A stretch of DNA of 42,160 bases from Flavobacteriaceae bacterium. Lineage in GTDB: Bacteria; Bacteroidota; Bacteroidia; Flavobacteriales; Flavobacteriaceae. Location of the stretch: assembly GCA_023264015.1 (NCBI GenBank), contig JALQTJ010000008.1, positions 1 through 42,160 of the forward strand. The letters are read 5' to 3'. Each line of letters opens with the position of its first letter. The stretch's first letter is position 1. The notes below the pieces were generated by a model. It saw only the letters and a list, made by a program, of their open reading frames with translations. It was not told the DNA's origin and searched no databases. The position numbers and the translations under genes were made by a program. This document shows positions 14,217 to 22,508 of the stretch, in pieces.

Positions 14217-15329
14217 ATGAAAGAAGATTTTTACGAAATATTAGGGGTGTCTAAAGGGGCTTCTGAGGCTGAAATTAAAAAGGCCTACAGAAAAAAAGCC
14301 ATTGAGTACCACCCGGACAAGAATCCTGGCGATAGTTCAGCTGAAGAGCGTTTTAAAAAGGCGGCTGAGGCTTACGAGGTACTGTCAGATCCTGATAAGC
14401 GTGCGCGCTATGATCAGTTCGGACACGCCGCATTTGAAAATGGAGGAGGTGCCGGTTCGATGAACATGGATGATATCTTCAGTCAATTTGGAGATATTTT
14501 CGGGAGTGCTTTTGGCGGAGGCTTTGGTGGATTCGGAGGATTCGGATCGTCTGGCGGCCGTCGCGTGAAAGGAACGAATCTGCGTATTCAGATCACTTTA
14601 ACCCTTGACGAAATTGCGGAAGGGGTAGAAAAGAAAGTGAAGGTGAAGCGCAAGGTTCAAGCAGAGGGGGTAACCTATAAATCGTGCGGTAGCTGTAATG
14701 GAACTGGGCAGGTCACAAAAATTACGAATACCATTTTGGGACGTATGCAAACGGCTGCTCCATGTACCGCCTGTGGTGGAGCCGGTCAAATTCTTGACCA
14801 AAAGCCGGCAGGGGCCGACGCGCAGGGACTCGTTAGCAAAGAAGAAACGGTCTCTATTCAAATTCCAGGAGGAGTTGAGGACGGTATGCAGCTTAAAGTA
14901 TCAGGTAAAGGAAACGCTGCTCCAGGAGACGGTATAGCAGGTGATCTAATCGTATCGATAAAAGAAACCCAGCATCCGTCTTTAAAACGTGAGGGAGATA
15001 ATTTGCACTACGATCTTCGAATCAGTTTTGCTGAGGCCGTTCTCGGGGTCTCAAAAGAAATCGATGCCGTTGGCGGGAAGGTTCGTATTAAGATTGATAA
15101 AGGGACACAATCGGGTAAAGTTCTTCGACTGAGAGGTAAAGGAGTGAAGAGCTTAAACGGATATGGTAAAGGCGATTTATTAGTACATGTACTGGTATGG
15201 ACCCCTCAAAAATTATCTGCCGAGCAAGAAGCCTTTTTCGAAGAAACCTTAAACGATAAAAACTTTATGCCTGACCCAAAGGCCGATGATAAATCAACCT
15301 TTGATCGAATTAGAGATATGTTCTCATAA
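14217..15329 (+). CDS. dnaJ: Chaperone protein DnaJ with a two-motif zinc region
   Basis: DnaK co-chaperone, 370 residues. The J domain (1-70) has HPD at 32-34. The Gly/Phe region spans about 76-115. The zinc region holds only two CxxCxGxG motifs, Cys157/Cys160 (CGSCNGTG) and Cys183/Cys186 (CTACGGAG), instead of the usual four, so only one zinc centre can form. Two peptide-binding barrels and a dimerisation tail follow, with [19 protein letters not shown] and [12 protein letters not shown]. The same shortening is, to my knowledge, normal in Flavobacteriia. The gene lies eight bases after grpE and is followed by tandem terminators. Confidence 0.95.
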   Translation: MKEDFYEILGVSKGASEAEIKKAYRKKAIEYHPDKNPGDSSAEERFKKAAEAYEVLSDPDKRARYDQFGHAAFENGGGAGSMNMDDIFSQFGDIFGSAFGGGFGGFGGFGSSGGRRVKGTNLRIQITLTLDEIAEGVEKKVKVKRKVQAEGVTYKSCGSCNGTGQVTKITNTILGRMQTAAPCTACGGAGQILDQKPAGADAQGLVSKEETVSIQIPGGVEDGMQLKVSGKGNAAPGDGIAGDLIVSIKETQHPSLKREGDNLHYDLRISFAEAVLGVSKEIDAVGGKVRIKIDKGTQSGKVLRLRGKGVKSLNGYGKGDLLVHVLVWTPQKLSAEQEAFFEETLNDKNFMPDPKADDKSTFDRIRDMFS

Positions 15330-15372
15330 TCAGGGATTCGCGAGAATTAAAAAAAAGTATATATTTACCATC

Positions 15373-15404
15373 AGTAAGGGTTTATCCTTTACTATTTTCT
15401 TTTT
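15373..15404 (+). terminator. Intrinsic terminator after dnaJ (first of two)
   Basis: AGTAAGGG (15373-15380) pairs with CCTTTACT (15386-15393) across a five-base loop with one G-U pair. It is followed by ATTTTCTTTTT. It lies 44 bases after the dnaJ stop. Confidence 0.65.
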
Positions 15405-15417
15405 CATAGCAATTTTT

Positions 15418-15450
15418 CCCATCCTTGAACACTGTTTGAGGGTGGGTTTT
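15418..15450 (+). terminator. Second hairpin with T tract between dnaJ and the response regulator
   Basis: CCCATCC (15418-15424) pairs with GGGTGGG (15440-15446) with one G-U pair, followed by TTTTGTATTTT. It may be a back-up terminator for dnaJ. Because it lies within 30 bases of the response-regulator start it could instead act as an attenuator for that operon. Confidence 0.55.
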
Positions 15451-15478
15451 GTATTTTAAGACCTCTCTAATCAATCTC

Positions 15479-16639
15479 ATGGCACGCATACTCATTATTG
15501 AAGACGAGGAAAGCATCCGCAGAGTACTTGTGAAAATTCTGCAAGAATCAGATGAAACCTATGAATGTCTAACGGCTAAAGATGGACAAGAGGGCCTAGA
15601 TCTTTTGAGCCAAGATGAGTCCATTGATTTAGTCTTCTGTGATATCAAGATGCCCAAAAAAGATGGGATTGAGGTCTTGCAGGCTTGTGCCTCTCGACTA
15701 GCTGAGTTGCCTTTCATAATGATTTCAGGGCACGGAGATCTAGAAACGGCCGTGGAGTGCATGCGTATGGGAGCTTTTGATTACCTCTCAAAACCACCGG
15801 ATTTAAACCGCTTGTTATTAACGGTTAAGAATGCCCTTGACCGCAAAAAGTTGGCTACCGAAAACAAAAGACTAAAGAAAAAGCTGCGTAGGTCTACTCA
15901 AATGGTTGGTAAGAGTAATGCCTTAAAAGAGGTTCAGCAGATTATTGAAAAGGTAGCCCCAACTTCTGCTCGCGTCTTAATTACGGGGGCAAATGGAACC
16001 GGAAAAGAGCTCGTGGCACGCTCTATTCACGAATTAAGTGAGCGCTCTTCTGCTCCGTTCATAGAAGTCAACTGTGCCGCTATTCCCTCTGAGCTGATTG
16101 AAAGCGAGTTGTTCGGCCATGTTAAAGGGGCATTCACCTCTGCTCATAAAGACCGGGCCGGAAAATTCGAGGCCGCCCATCAAGGGACGCTATTTCTCGA
16201 TGAGGTAGGTGACATGTCATTATCGGCCCAGGCCAAAGTGCTAAGGGTATTGCAAGAGCAAACACTCTCTCGCGTGGGTTCAGACAAGGCGATAAAGGTA
16301 GATGTGCGTGTTGTCGCCGCAACCAATAAAAATCTGCAAGAGGCTATCGCCTCAGGGTCATTTAGAGAAGACCTTTACCATCGCTTAAGTGTGATTCGTT
16401 TAGAATTGCCATCACTCGATGAGCGCAAAGAAGATATCCCGCTTTTAATTGAGCACTTCAATTCACAAATTGCAGAAGAGAATGGCGCTCGCGTGAAAAC
16501 GTTTGAAAAAGACGCCGTTGGTGAACTTCAGAAAAAGAGCTACAAGGGCAATATACGAGAATTGAGAAATGTGGTAGAGCGATTGCTCATACTCTCTGGC
16601 GATGCCGTAACTTTAGAGGACGTAAAACAGTACGTATGA
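15479..16639 (+). CDS. Sigma-54-type response regulator lacking the DNA-binding domain
   Basis: An NtrC-class two-component regulator of 386 residues. I start at 15479 (MARILIIEDEE); a longer frame adds ten residues with no homology. The receiver domain (1-120) has the acidic pocket EDE and phospho-acceptor Asp55 in FCDIKMPKKDG, and Lys105. The AAA+ domain (141-385) has Walker A GANGTGKE (170-177), Walker B FLDEVGD with Asp241/Glu242, the Arg finger in FREDLYHRL and sensor II NIRELRN. The sigma-54 loop is GAFTSA (217-222) rather than GAFTGA. The protein ends at LEDVKQYV, so the Fis-type HTH is missing. No histidine kinase is adjacent. It overlaps the peptidase gene by four bases. Confidence 0.92.
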   Translation: MARILIIEDEESIRRVLVKILQESDETYECLTAKDGQEGLDLLSQDESIDLVFCDIKMPKKDGIEVLQACASRLAELPFIMISGHGDLETAVECMRMGAFDYLSKPPDLNRLLLTVKNALDRKKLATENKRLKKKLRRSTQMVGKSNALKEVQQIIEKVAPTSARVLITGANGTGKELVARSIHELSERSSAPFIEVNCAAIPSELIESELFGHVKGAFTSAHKDRAGKFEAAHQGTLFLDEVGDMSLSAQAKVLRVLQEQTLSRVGSDKAIKVDVRVVAATNKNLQEAIASGSFREDLYHRLSVIRLELPSLDERKEDIPLLIEHFNSQIAEENGARVKTFEKDAVGELQKKSYKGNIRELRNVVERLLILSGDAVTLEDVKQYV

Positions 16640-18057
16640 GCGGTAAAATTTCAGTAGGGATCCTATTCCTTTTTTGCAGTCTTAGTTTAGGGATGCAACG
16701 ACTTGAAGCCCAATCAGAAGAGGCTTCATCTCGAGATGCAGTAATGATAAGATCTATTTTTGACGAAACCCTCACAGGGGGTCAGGCGTACGATTGGTTG
16801 CGCTTTCTGTCGCTTCAAATCGGAGGTCGATTATCGGGTTCAGTAGAAGCTGAGCAAGCAGTAGAATACACCAAGTCTGTAATGAATGATTTAGGGTTAG
16901 ACCGGGTGTATTTACAGCCTGTTATGGTCCCAAAATGGGTGAGAGGCGCCCCTGAATACGCTTATTTTGAAACAGCCCCTGGATTAAGTACCACTGTGCC
17001 GATTACCGCACTTGGAGGCTCTGTAGCTACCCCGAGTATGGGATTGAAAGCAAAAATTGTTGAGGTCAAAGGCATAGAAGAACTTGAACAACTTGGTCGC
17101 AATAAGATTGCCGGAAAAATTGTCTTCTTCAACCGTCCGATGAATGCGCAAACCATACAAACGTTTCAGGCGTATAGCGCATGCGTCGATCAACGGTATT
17201 CGGGAGCGGCAGAGGCAGCGAAGTACGGCGCCGTGGGTGTAATTGTGCGCTCGATGAATCTCAGACTTGACGACTTTCCGCATACAGGGGGGATGAGTTA
17301 TGGCGATAGCCCGATTAGCTCTAGAATCCCTGCTGCGGCGATCAGCACCAATGGAGCAGAACTTCTTTCAGCTACTTTAAGTCTAAATCCAGAAACTCAA
17401 TTCTATTTTAAACAGAACTGTCGCACTTTTCCAGACGTAAAATCGTACAATGTTATTGGTGAGATAAAGGGTTCAGTTTATCCAGAAGAGATTTTAGTAG
17501 TTGGTGGTCATCTCGATTCTTGGGATCTGGGCGATGGTGCTCATGATGACGGGGCAGGAGTAGTTCAGTCTATCGAAGTATTGCGCACCCTAAAGGCGAT
17601 TGGATATAAGCCAAAACGTACGTTGAGAGCGGTACTCTTTATGAATGAAGAAAACGGATTAAGAGGAGCTAGAGAATATGCAAGCGAAGCCGCATCTTTA
17701 GGTGAAACACACGTCTTTGCCTTAGAAAGTGATAGCGGTGGTTTTACCCCTAGGGGTTTTCAGTTCGATACGAATGAGGCGAACTTCGAGCGTATTGCAA
17801 AGTGGTCATCACTGTTTTACCCCTATTTTACCGATCGATTTGAACTAGGAGGTAGTGGAGCAGATGTCGGACCCTTGAAATCGCAAGGAACTGTCTTGGC
17901 CGGTTTACGTCCAGATTCGCAGCGCTATTTCGATCACCATCACTCAGATCATGACACCTTTGACCAGGTGAACAAGAGAGAACTTGAACTCGGAGCCGCT
18001 GCAATGGCTTCACTAATTTATTTAATAGATACCTATGGGGCAAATGCTCCCGAATAA
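16636..18057 (+). CDS. Secreted M28 family metallopeptidase with PA domain
   Basis: A 473-residue zinc exopeptidase resembling carboxypeptidase Q. An N-terminal signal peptide (about 1-25, ending LEAQ) directs export. A protease-associated insert lies around residues 120-270 (GLKAKIVEVKG, GKIVFFNRPM, GAVGVIVRSM, IPAAAIS). The dinuclear zinc site of the C-terminal catalytic domain is visible: VVGGHLDSWD, AHDDGAGV, NEENGLRG with the catalytic Glu, LESDSGGF, and the final His in HHSDHDTFDQV. Start ATG overlaps the stop of the response regulator (ATGA). Six bases separate it from the PPIase gene. It likely degrades peptides in the periplasm or outside. Confidence 0.93.
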   Translation: MSGKISVGILFLFCSLSLGMQRLEAQSEEASSRDAVMIRSIFDETLTGGQAYDWLRFLSLQIGGRLSGSVEAEQAVEYTKSVMNDLGLDRVYLQPVMVPKWVRGAPEYAYFETAPGLSTTVPITALGGSVATPSMGLKAKIVEVKGIEELEQLGRNKIAGKIVFFNRPMNAQTIQTFQAYSACVDQRYSGAAEAAKYGAVGVIVRSMNLRLDDFPHTGGMSYGDSPISSRIPAAAISTNGAELLSATLSLNPETQFYFKQNCRTFPDVKSYNVIGEIKGSVYPEEILVVGGHLDSWDLGDGAHDDGAGVVQSIEVLRTLKAIGYKPKRTLRAVLFMNEENGLRGAREYASEAASLGETHVFALESDSGGFTPRGFQFDTNEANFERIAKWSSLFYPYFTDRFELGGSGADVGPLKSQGTVLAGLRPDSQRYFDHHHSDHDTFDQVNKRELELGAAAMASLIYLIDTYGANAPE

Positions 18058-18063
18058 CTCATT

Positions 18064-18996
18064 ATGCAAGAAGGAATTTACGCTCAATTTGAAACAGATA
18101 AAGGAAGTATAACCGTTAAACTCACGCACGACAAGACACCAGGGACTGTAGGAAATTTTGTAGCACTGGCAGAGGGCGATCTAGAAAATAAGGCGAAGTC
18201 CCAAGGGACTCCCTATTACGACGGGTTAAAATTTCACCGAGTGATTCCTGACTTTATGATTCAAGGGGGATGTCCTTTGGGGACAGGTACCGGAGATCCC
18301 GGCTATAAGTTTGACGATGAATTTCATCCGGAGCTAAAACATGACAAGCCGGGTGTGCTTTCTATGGCAAATGCGGGTCCAGGAACTAACGGCAGCCAAT
18401 TTTTTATCACGCATGTACCTACTCCTTGGCTTGACAACAAGCACACCGTGTTCGGACATGTCGTTTCAGGTCAAGAAGTAGTAGATGCCGTAGCACAGGG
18501 AGACACGATTAAGAGTCTAAAAATTGTGCGCCAAGGTGCGGATGCAGAAAAATGGAATGCTGTTGAGGCATTTAGAACCTTCGAGAACGCTAGAGCTGAG
18601 CGCGAAAAGAAGGAACAAGAAGCCCGAGAAGCGACTATGGAAAAGCTCGCAGCGGGCTTTGAAAAAACAGCATCTGGATTGCGCTATAAAATAATCCAAC
18701 AGGGTAATGGGCCCCAAGCAGAACCAAAGAAAAAGGTTAAAGTACACTATGAAGGTAGCTTAGAAAATGGTCAGGTTTTTGATTCTTCGTTTCAGCGAAA
18801 AGAACCGATTGAATTTACCTTAGGTATAGGGCAAGTGATCTCAGGATGGGATGAAGGTATTTCTCTTTTAAAAGTAGGTGACAAGGCACGCTTTGTTATC
18901 CCTTCAGATCTCGGCTACGGCTCTCGCGGTGCTGGAGGAGTGATCCCACCACATGCTACCTTGATCTTTGATGTTGAACTCGTAAGTGTAGGTTAA
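18064..18996 (+). CDS. Dual-family peptidyl-prolyl isomerase (cyclophilin-FKBP fusion)
   Basis: A 310-residue fusion of two unrelated prolyl isomerases. The cyclophilin part (about 5-165) has [19 protein letters not shown] with the catalytic Arg, [20 protein letters not shown] and [16 protein letters not shown] charged helical linker follows (about 175-200). The FKBP part (about 205-310) has [33 protein letters not shown] and [20 protein letters not shown]. Such CFBP-type dual immunophilins were described in Flavobacterium. No signal peptide is seen, so it is probably cytoplasmic. It is six bases after the M28 gene and two bases before the YfiT-like gene. Confidence 0.95.
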   Translation: MQEGIYAQFETDKGSITVKLTHDKTPGTVGNFVALAEGDLENKAKSQGTPYYDGLKFHRVIPDFMIQGGCPLGTGTGDPGYKFDDEFHPELKHDKPGVLSMANAGPGTNGSQFFITHVPTPWLDNKHTVFGHVVSGQEVVDAVAQGDTIKSLKIVRQGADAEKWNAVEAFRTFENARAEREKKEQEAREATMEKLAAGFEKTASGLRYKIIQQGNGPQAEPKKKVKVHYEGSLENGQVFDSSFQRKEPIEFTLGIGQVISGWDEGISLLKVGDKARFVIPSDLGYGSRGAGGVIPPHATLIFDVELVSVG

Positions 18997-18998
18997 AG

Positions 18999-19523
18999 GT
19001 GGACCCGATAAAGTTTCCGATCGGCGGATTTGAGCTCCCGTCTGAGATTTCAAACCAGCATATTGAAAATGCGGTTGAGAAACTAGAACATCTTCCAATC
19101 GCATTGCGCCAACTCGTTTCGAATTGGAGTGATTCACAATTAGATACGCCTTATCGCGAAGGCGGATGGACGGCTCGCCAGCTCATTCACCATTTGGCAG
19201 ACAGTCATTTACACAGCCTCATTCGCTATAAATGGGCTTTGTCTGAAGAAACACCACTTATCAAAGCTTACGACCAAGACGGATGGGCAGGTTTACCTGA
19301 CGCCCAAATGCCTATTGAAAGTTCACTTCAATTGTTAGAGGCAGTACACCAAAAGATCGTTTATCTCGTTCGCTCATTGCCTCTAGAAGAGATGAAACGA
19401 GGCTTCGTACACCCAGACACAAAAAAAGAGCGTACCCTTTTAGAGAATACGCTCTTATATGCTTGGCATGGAGCCCATCACTATGCCCATCTTGAGGGCT
19501 TAGCGAAGCGCAACCACTGGTAA
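18999..19523 (+). CDS. YfiT/DinB-superfamily metal-dependent protein
   Basis: A 174-residue four-helix-bundle protein of the YfiT group (putative metal-dependent hydrolase, related to bacillithiol transferases). It starts MDPIKFPIGGFELPSEI, has WTARQLIHHLADSHLHSLIR supplying His ligands in the first helix pair, and ends with YAWHGAHHYAHLEGL carrying the remaining His residues. The start is GTG at 18999, two bases after the PPIase stop; no ATG exists near. It is the last gene of the response regulator-M28-PPIase-YfiT operon. The substrate is unknown; a thiol-transfer role is one possibility. Confidence 0.87.
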   Translation: MDPIKFPIGGFELPSEISNQHIENAVEKLEHLPIALRQLVSNWSDSQLDTPYREGGWTARQLIHHLADSHLHSLIRYKWALSEETPLIKAYDQDGWAGLPDAQMPIESSLQLLEAVHQKIVYLVRSLPLEEMKRGFVHPDTKKERTLLENTLLYAWHGAHHYAHLEGLAKRNHW

Positions 19524-22055
19524 TTACATCGAATCTGCAAAGAACAATGCATTCAACAGAATGCGATTCGTTCCGTACCAGAAAGCTCTAAAGTTTGTGT
19601 TGTCGGTCAATCCGATAACACGGCCAGCACCCATGCTTTGAGTGACGAAGGGTACTGAACCTTTAAGCTCAGCTAGATTTTCTTCTGAAATGTATCCACT
19701 TAAAAGCGGGTTATTGGTATACTGGATAGGATTTTGATACGAGTGCTGCTTAGGAGCGATAAACGTATTGGTATTTCTAAATAATGCAATTTTATTTTCC
19801 GTAAATCCAAAGTTGATCGGGTGCGAACGATCGATCTCCGCTTCAAAGATCGCTCCACCTGTCACCTGGGCACCTGAATATTCGTCACGCTGATCGAAGC
19901 GTAAATTCTTTGCGTCTTGGACTACAGGTCGGCGTGTTTCGAAATCAATAAACTCGTTTCGTTTTAACCAACTCAAAGCACTTCTGTATCCAATCAGAAC
20001 TCCTCCATCACGAACCCAATCTTTTAAATTGGAGATCGCTCTATCTCCAATAGACAGCCCGTAAGAAGTACTTGGAAATATAATGCGATTGTATCTTGAC
20101 AAGTCGGTGCGATCTAGATCTCGGGTGTCTAGCTTCGTCACTTTGATATCGAACCTTTGATCAAATAGATGCCACATTTCACCGGCGTCATAAGAACGAA
20201 TTCCATCGCCCACGATCATAGCCACAGAAATAGGCTTGACAGCGTCAAAGTCATTACTCCCTAGGTCAATACCTTTGGTTTTACCTGTTCCAACCGCCTG
20301 TACCTTCACAGGTATTTCTTTTACGAGATCGCTCAGGGTATTGTAAAGGTCATCAGCTGATAGGTTTTGGCTTTGAAGCGGGACCATGAGTGTTCCGTAA
20401 TCGTAGTTTTTATTCTCCAACTCAAACGGAGCAAGACCCACTTTTACTCGGATTCCTTTTTGAGTGAGTGCATGAACGAGCTTTGGTGCGTAATAATCAT
20501 GCGCTTCGAACAGATACGCATAGCTGCTTTTTCCGCTAACCGATCCTGACGGCAATTCCATCGAACCGTCTTCGCTCATTTGACTCGTAGGTGCCTTGCT
20601 TAACTTTTCTGAATTTACTCCAAAAGCATGCGGAAAAGTCCATGCAGAAATATCGTAGAAAAGACTGTCTTCAAATACCGTACGCTCTTCGAAAATGGCG
20701 TGGATAAGACGTGGGTTCTTTTGGTTTAAAGGAACAAAATAGCTGTTTTTTGCCGCGTATTTTTTTCCGCCAACGTTAATATCAGTGTCAAGTACCTTGT
20801 GCTCTATCCGATGTCTTTTGAGAACTTCTGCAAGATGCCATGGGCTGCTAAAATCTTTTGGGCTACCGAACAGGTACCCGCCTGCTTTTTCAGTAGCAGC
20901 TTCTTGTTTTAATTCTCGGTAATAGCCGTATTGATAGTTTTGAAGCTGATCTTTCAGTCCATTTGCAGCCTTTAGGGTTGAGATTGCCGTTGTCATTTGA
21001 TTGCGAACGGTAAATGGGAAAGTCAAAAGACCGTTATCGCTTTCTTGAACATGTCCTCTTGAACTCGCTTGTTCAAAGAGGATTCCTATGCTTCCGTTCA
21101 CGTCAGGAAAAGTAGATCCTTTACCGTAGTAATAATCATCGTAATTCTCTTCACTGTAATAGAGTGATCCGATCTCGTTCAAGGCCGCCTCGTGGTAATT
21201 TCCAATGGCTTTCGTGAGTTCTTGATTGATTTTTGGTGTTAAAGGGTGTACGCGCTTAGGCTCACCGGGTTGAAAGAAGAACGACGAATTAGTACCCATT
21301 TCATGATGATCTGTTAGGATATTGGGCACCCAGTCGTGAAACGTTACTAGGCGTGCTCTACTTTCTGGTAATTGAACGGGTAACCAGTCGCGATTTAAAT
21401 CAAAATAATAGTGATTGGTGCGACCGCCCGGCCATACTTCGTTGTACTCTCTGTCATTTGGGTCTGAATTGATAACGTGCGCACGATTGGTATTTGCCCA
21501 GTAGGCGAAGCGCTGCAAGCCGTCGGGATTAAAGCTTGGATCAAATAGTACCACTGTATTCTCTAGAAATCCAAGAGCCTCCTCAGAGGCTGCGAGGTAG
21601 TAGGCGTACGCTAGTGAAGCATTCGAGCCGCTTGGTTCGTTTCCATGAATAGAAAATCCTTGATAGATGACAACGGGATCATCTGCACTAGGCTGTTTGT
21701 TTCCCGAGGCAATTTGCTGTTGATTTTTTTGTATTTCATCTATTCTGCTCAGATTAGAAGGGCTTGAAATGGTAAGCAACAACAGGGGTCTACCTTCATA
21801 GGTAGTACCGCGATTACTAATATGAATTCGATCGCTCGCCTCTGCTAAGGCATACATGTAGGTTACGAGCTTATCGTGCGTGATATGCCATTCACCCACC
21901 TCATGGCCGATAACCTGCTCAGGTCTTGGTATAGAGGCGTCGTATGAGGTTCCCTGAGGAAGGTAATACTCTAAGGTAACCTCGTCTGACGAAACTTGTC
22001 CGTTTACAAAGCCAACGAGACACAGCCCAATAAGGCTGAAAAAGATTTTTTTCAT
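19524..22055 (-). CDS. Secreted M14 family zinc carboxypeptidase
   Basis: An 843-residue exported peptidase. I start at 22055 (MKKIFFSLIGLCLVGFVNGQ), which opens a standard signal peptide; the longer frame adds 23 residues in front of it and would overlap the upstream gene. The M14 domain (about 50-390) has the zinc ligands in SIHGNEPSGSN, the substrate-binding FNPDG and FDLNRDWLP, the third ligand in DHHEMGTNSSFF and the catalytic Glu in GSIGILFEQASSRG. The C-terminal part (about 600-820) looks like a class I glutamine amidotransferase-like fold (YNRIIFPSTSYG, WVRDGGVLIG, LTDNTNFRAFW). It ends one base after the convergent YfiT-like gene. Confidence 0.92.
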   Translation of the reverse strand: MKKIFFSLIGLCLVGFVNGQVSSDEVTLEYYLPQGTSYDASIPRPEQVIGHEVGEWHITHDKLVTYMYALAEASDRIHISNRGTTYEGRPLLLLTISSPSNLSRIDEIQKNQQQIASGNKQPSADDPVVIYQGFSIHGNEPSGSNASLAYAYYLAASEEALGFLENTVVLFDPSFNPDGLQRFAYWANTNRAHVINSDPNDREYNEVWPGGRTNHYYFDLNRDWLPVQLPESRARLVTFHDWVPNILTDHHEMGTNSSFFFQPGEPKRVHPLTPKINQELTKAIGNYHEAALNEIGSLYYSEENYDDYYYGKGSTFPDVNGSIGILFEQASSRGHVQESDNGLLTFPFTVRNQMTTAISTLKAANGLKDQLQNYQYGYYRELKQEAATEKAGGYLFGSPKDFSSPWHLAEVLKRHRIEHKVLDTDINVGGKKYAAKNSYFVPLNQKNPRLIHAIFEERTVFEDSLFYDISAWTFPHAFGVNSEKLSKAPTSQMSEDGSMELPSGSVSGKSSYAYLFEAHDYYAPKLVHALTQKGIRVKVGLAPFELENKNYDYGTLMVPLQSQNLSADDLYNTLSDLVKEIPVKVQAVGTGKTKGIDLGSNDFDAVKPISVAMIVGDGIRSYDAGEMWHLFDQRFDIKVTKLDTRDLDRTDLSRYNRIIFPSTSYGLSIGDRAISNLKDWVRDGGVLIGYRSALSWLKRNEFIDFETRRPVVQDAKNLRFDQRDEYSGAQVTGGAIFEAEIDRSHPINFGFTENKIALFRNTNTFIAPKQHSYQNPIQYTNNPLLSGYISEENLAELKGSVPFVTQSMGAGRVIGLTDNTNFRAFWYGTNRILLNALFFADSM

Positions 22056-22071
22056 GGGGGATTCTTTTAGA

Positions 22072-22446
22072 TTAAAGTTCCTCGAAATCGAGGTCTGTAA
22101 AAGATGAAGAACTCTGATTTTCATCAGAACTATTTCCTTCCTCTTCTTTTTTAAAGTCTTTTTGATGACGCTCAGAAATCACTTCTTCACCTTTTGTGTC
22201 GACCACAAATTGCATCATCTCATTGAGTATTTCGGCGAAGGCACTGAAGTCTTCTTTGTATAAGTATATTTTGTGTTTCTTGTAATGAAAACTTCCATCT
22301 TCATTTGAAAACTTCTTGCTCTCGGTGAGTGTAAGATAGTAGTCTCCTGCCTTTGTGGCACGAACATCAAAGAAATAGGTTCTTCGTCCTGCTCTTAAAA
22401 CTTTTGAGAAAATCTCCTCTTGATCGCCATTGTATCGTGATTCCAT
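22072..22446 (-). CDS. DUF3276 family PUR-domain nucleic-acid-binding protein
   Basis: A 124-residue protein whose core (about 8-88) fits the bacterial PUR domain: ILRAGRRTYFFDVRATKAGDYYLTLTESK-type strands, then KKHKIYLYKEDFSAFAEILNEMM. Such proteins bind single-stranded DNA or RNA (Borrelia BpuR is the studied example). The tail (about 90-124) is acidic and Ser-rich, ending DLDFEEL, like disordered tails of nucleic-acid-binding regulators. It is a small cytoplasmic protein widespread in Bacteroidota. It lies between the ABC exporter (62-base gap) and the M14 peptidase (16-base gap), all on the minus strand. Confidence 0.88.
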   Translation of the reverse strand: MESRYNGDQEEIFSKVLRAGRRTYFFDVRATKAGDYYLTLTESKKFSNEDGSFHYKKHKIYLYKEDFSAFAEILNEMMQFVVDTKGEEVISERHQKDFKKEEEGNSSDENQSSSSFTDLDFEEL

Positions 22447-22508
22447 AGATAGACTTCATTAACGTCTTACCCAAAAATGGAAAAAAAAAGAATGTCGAAC
22501 AACTTTTT

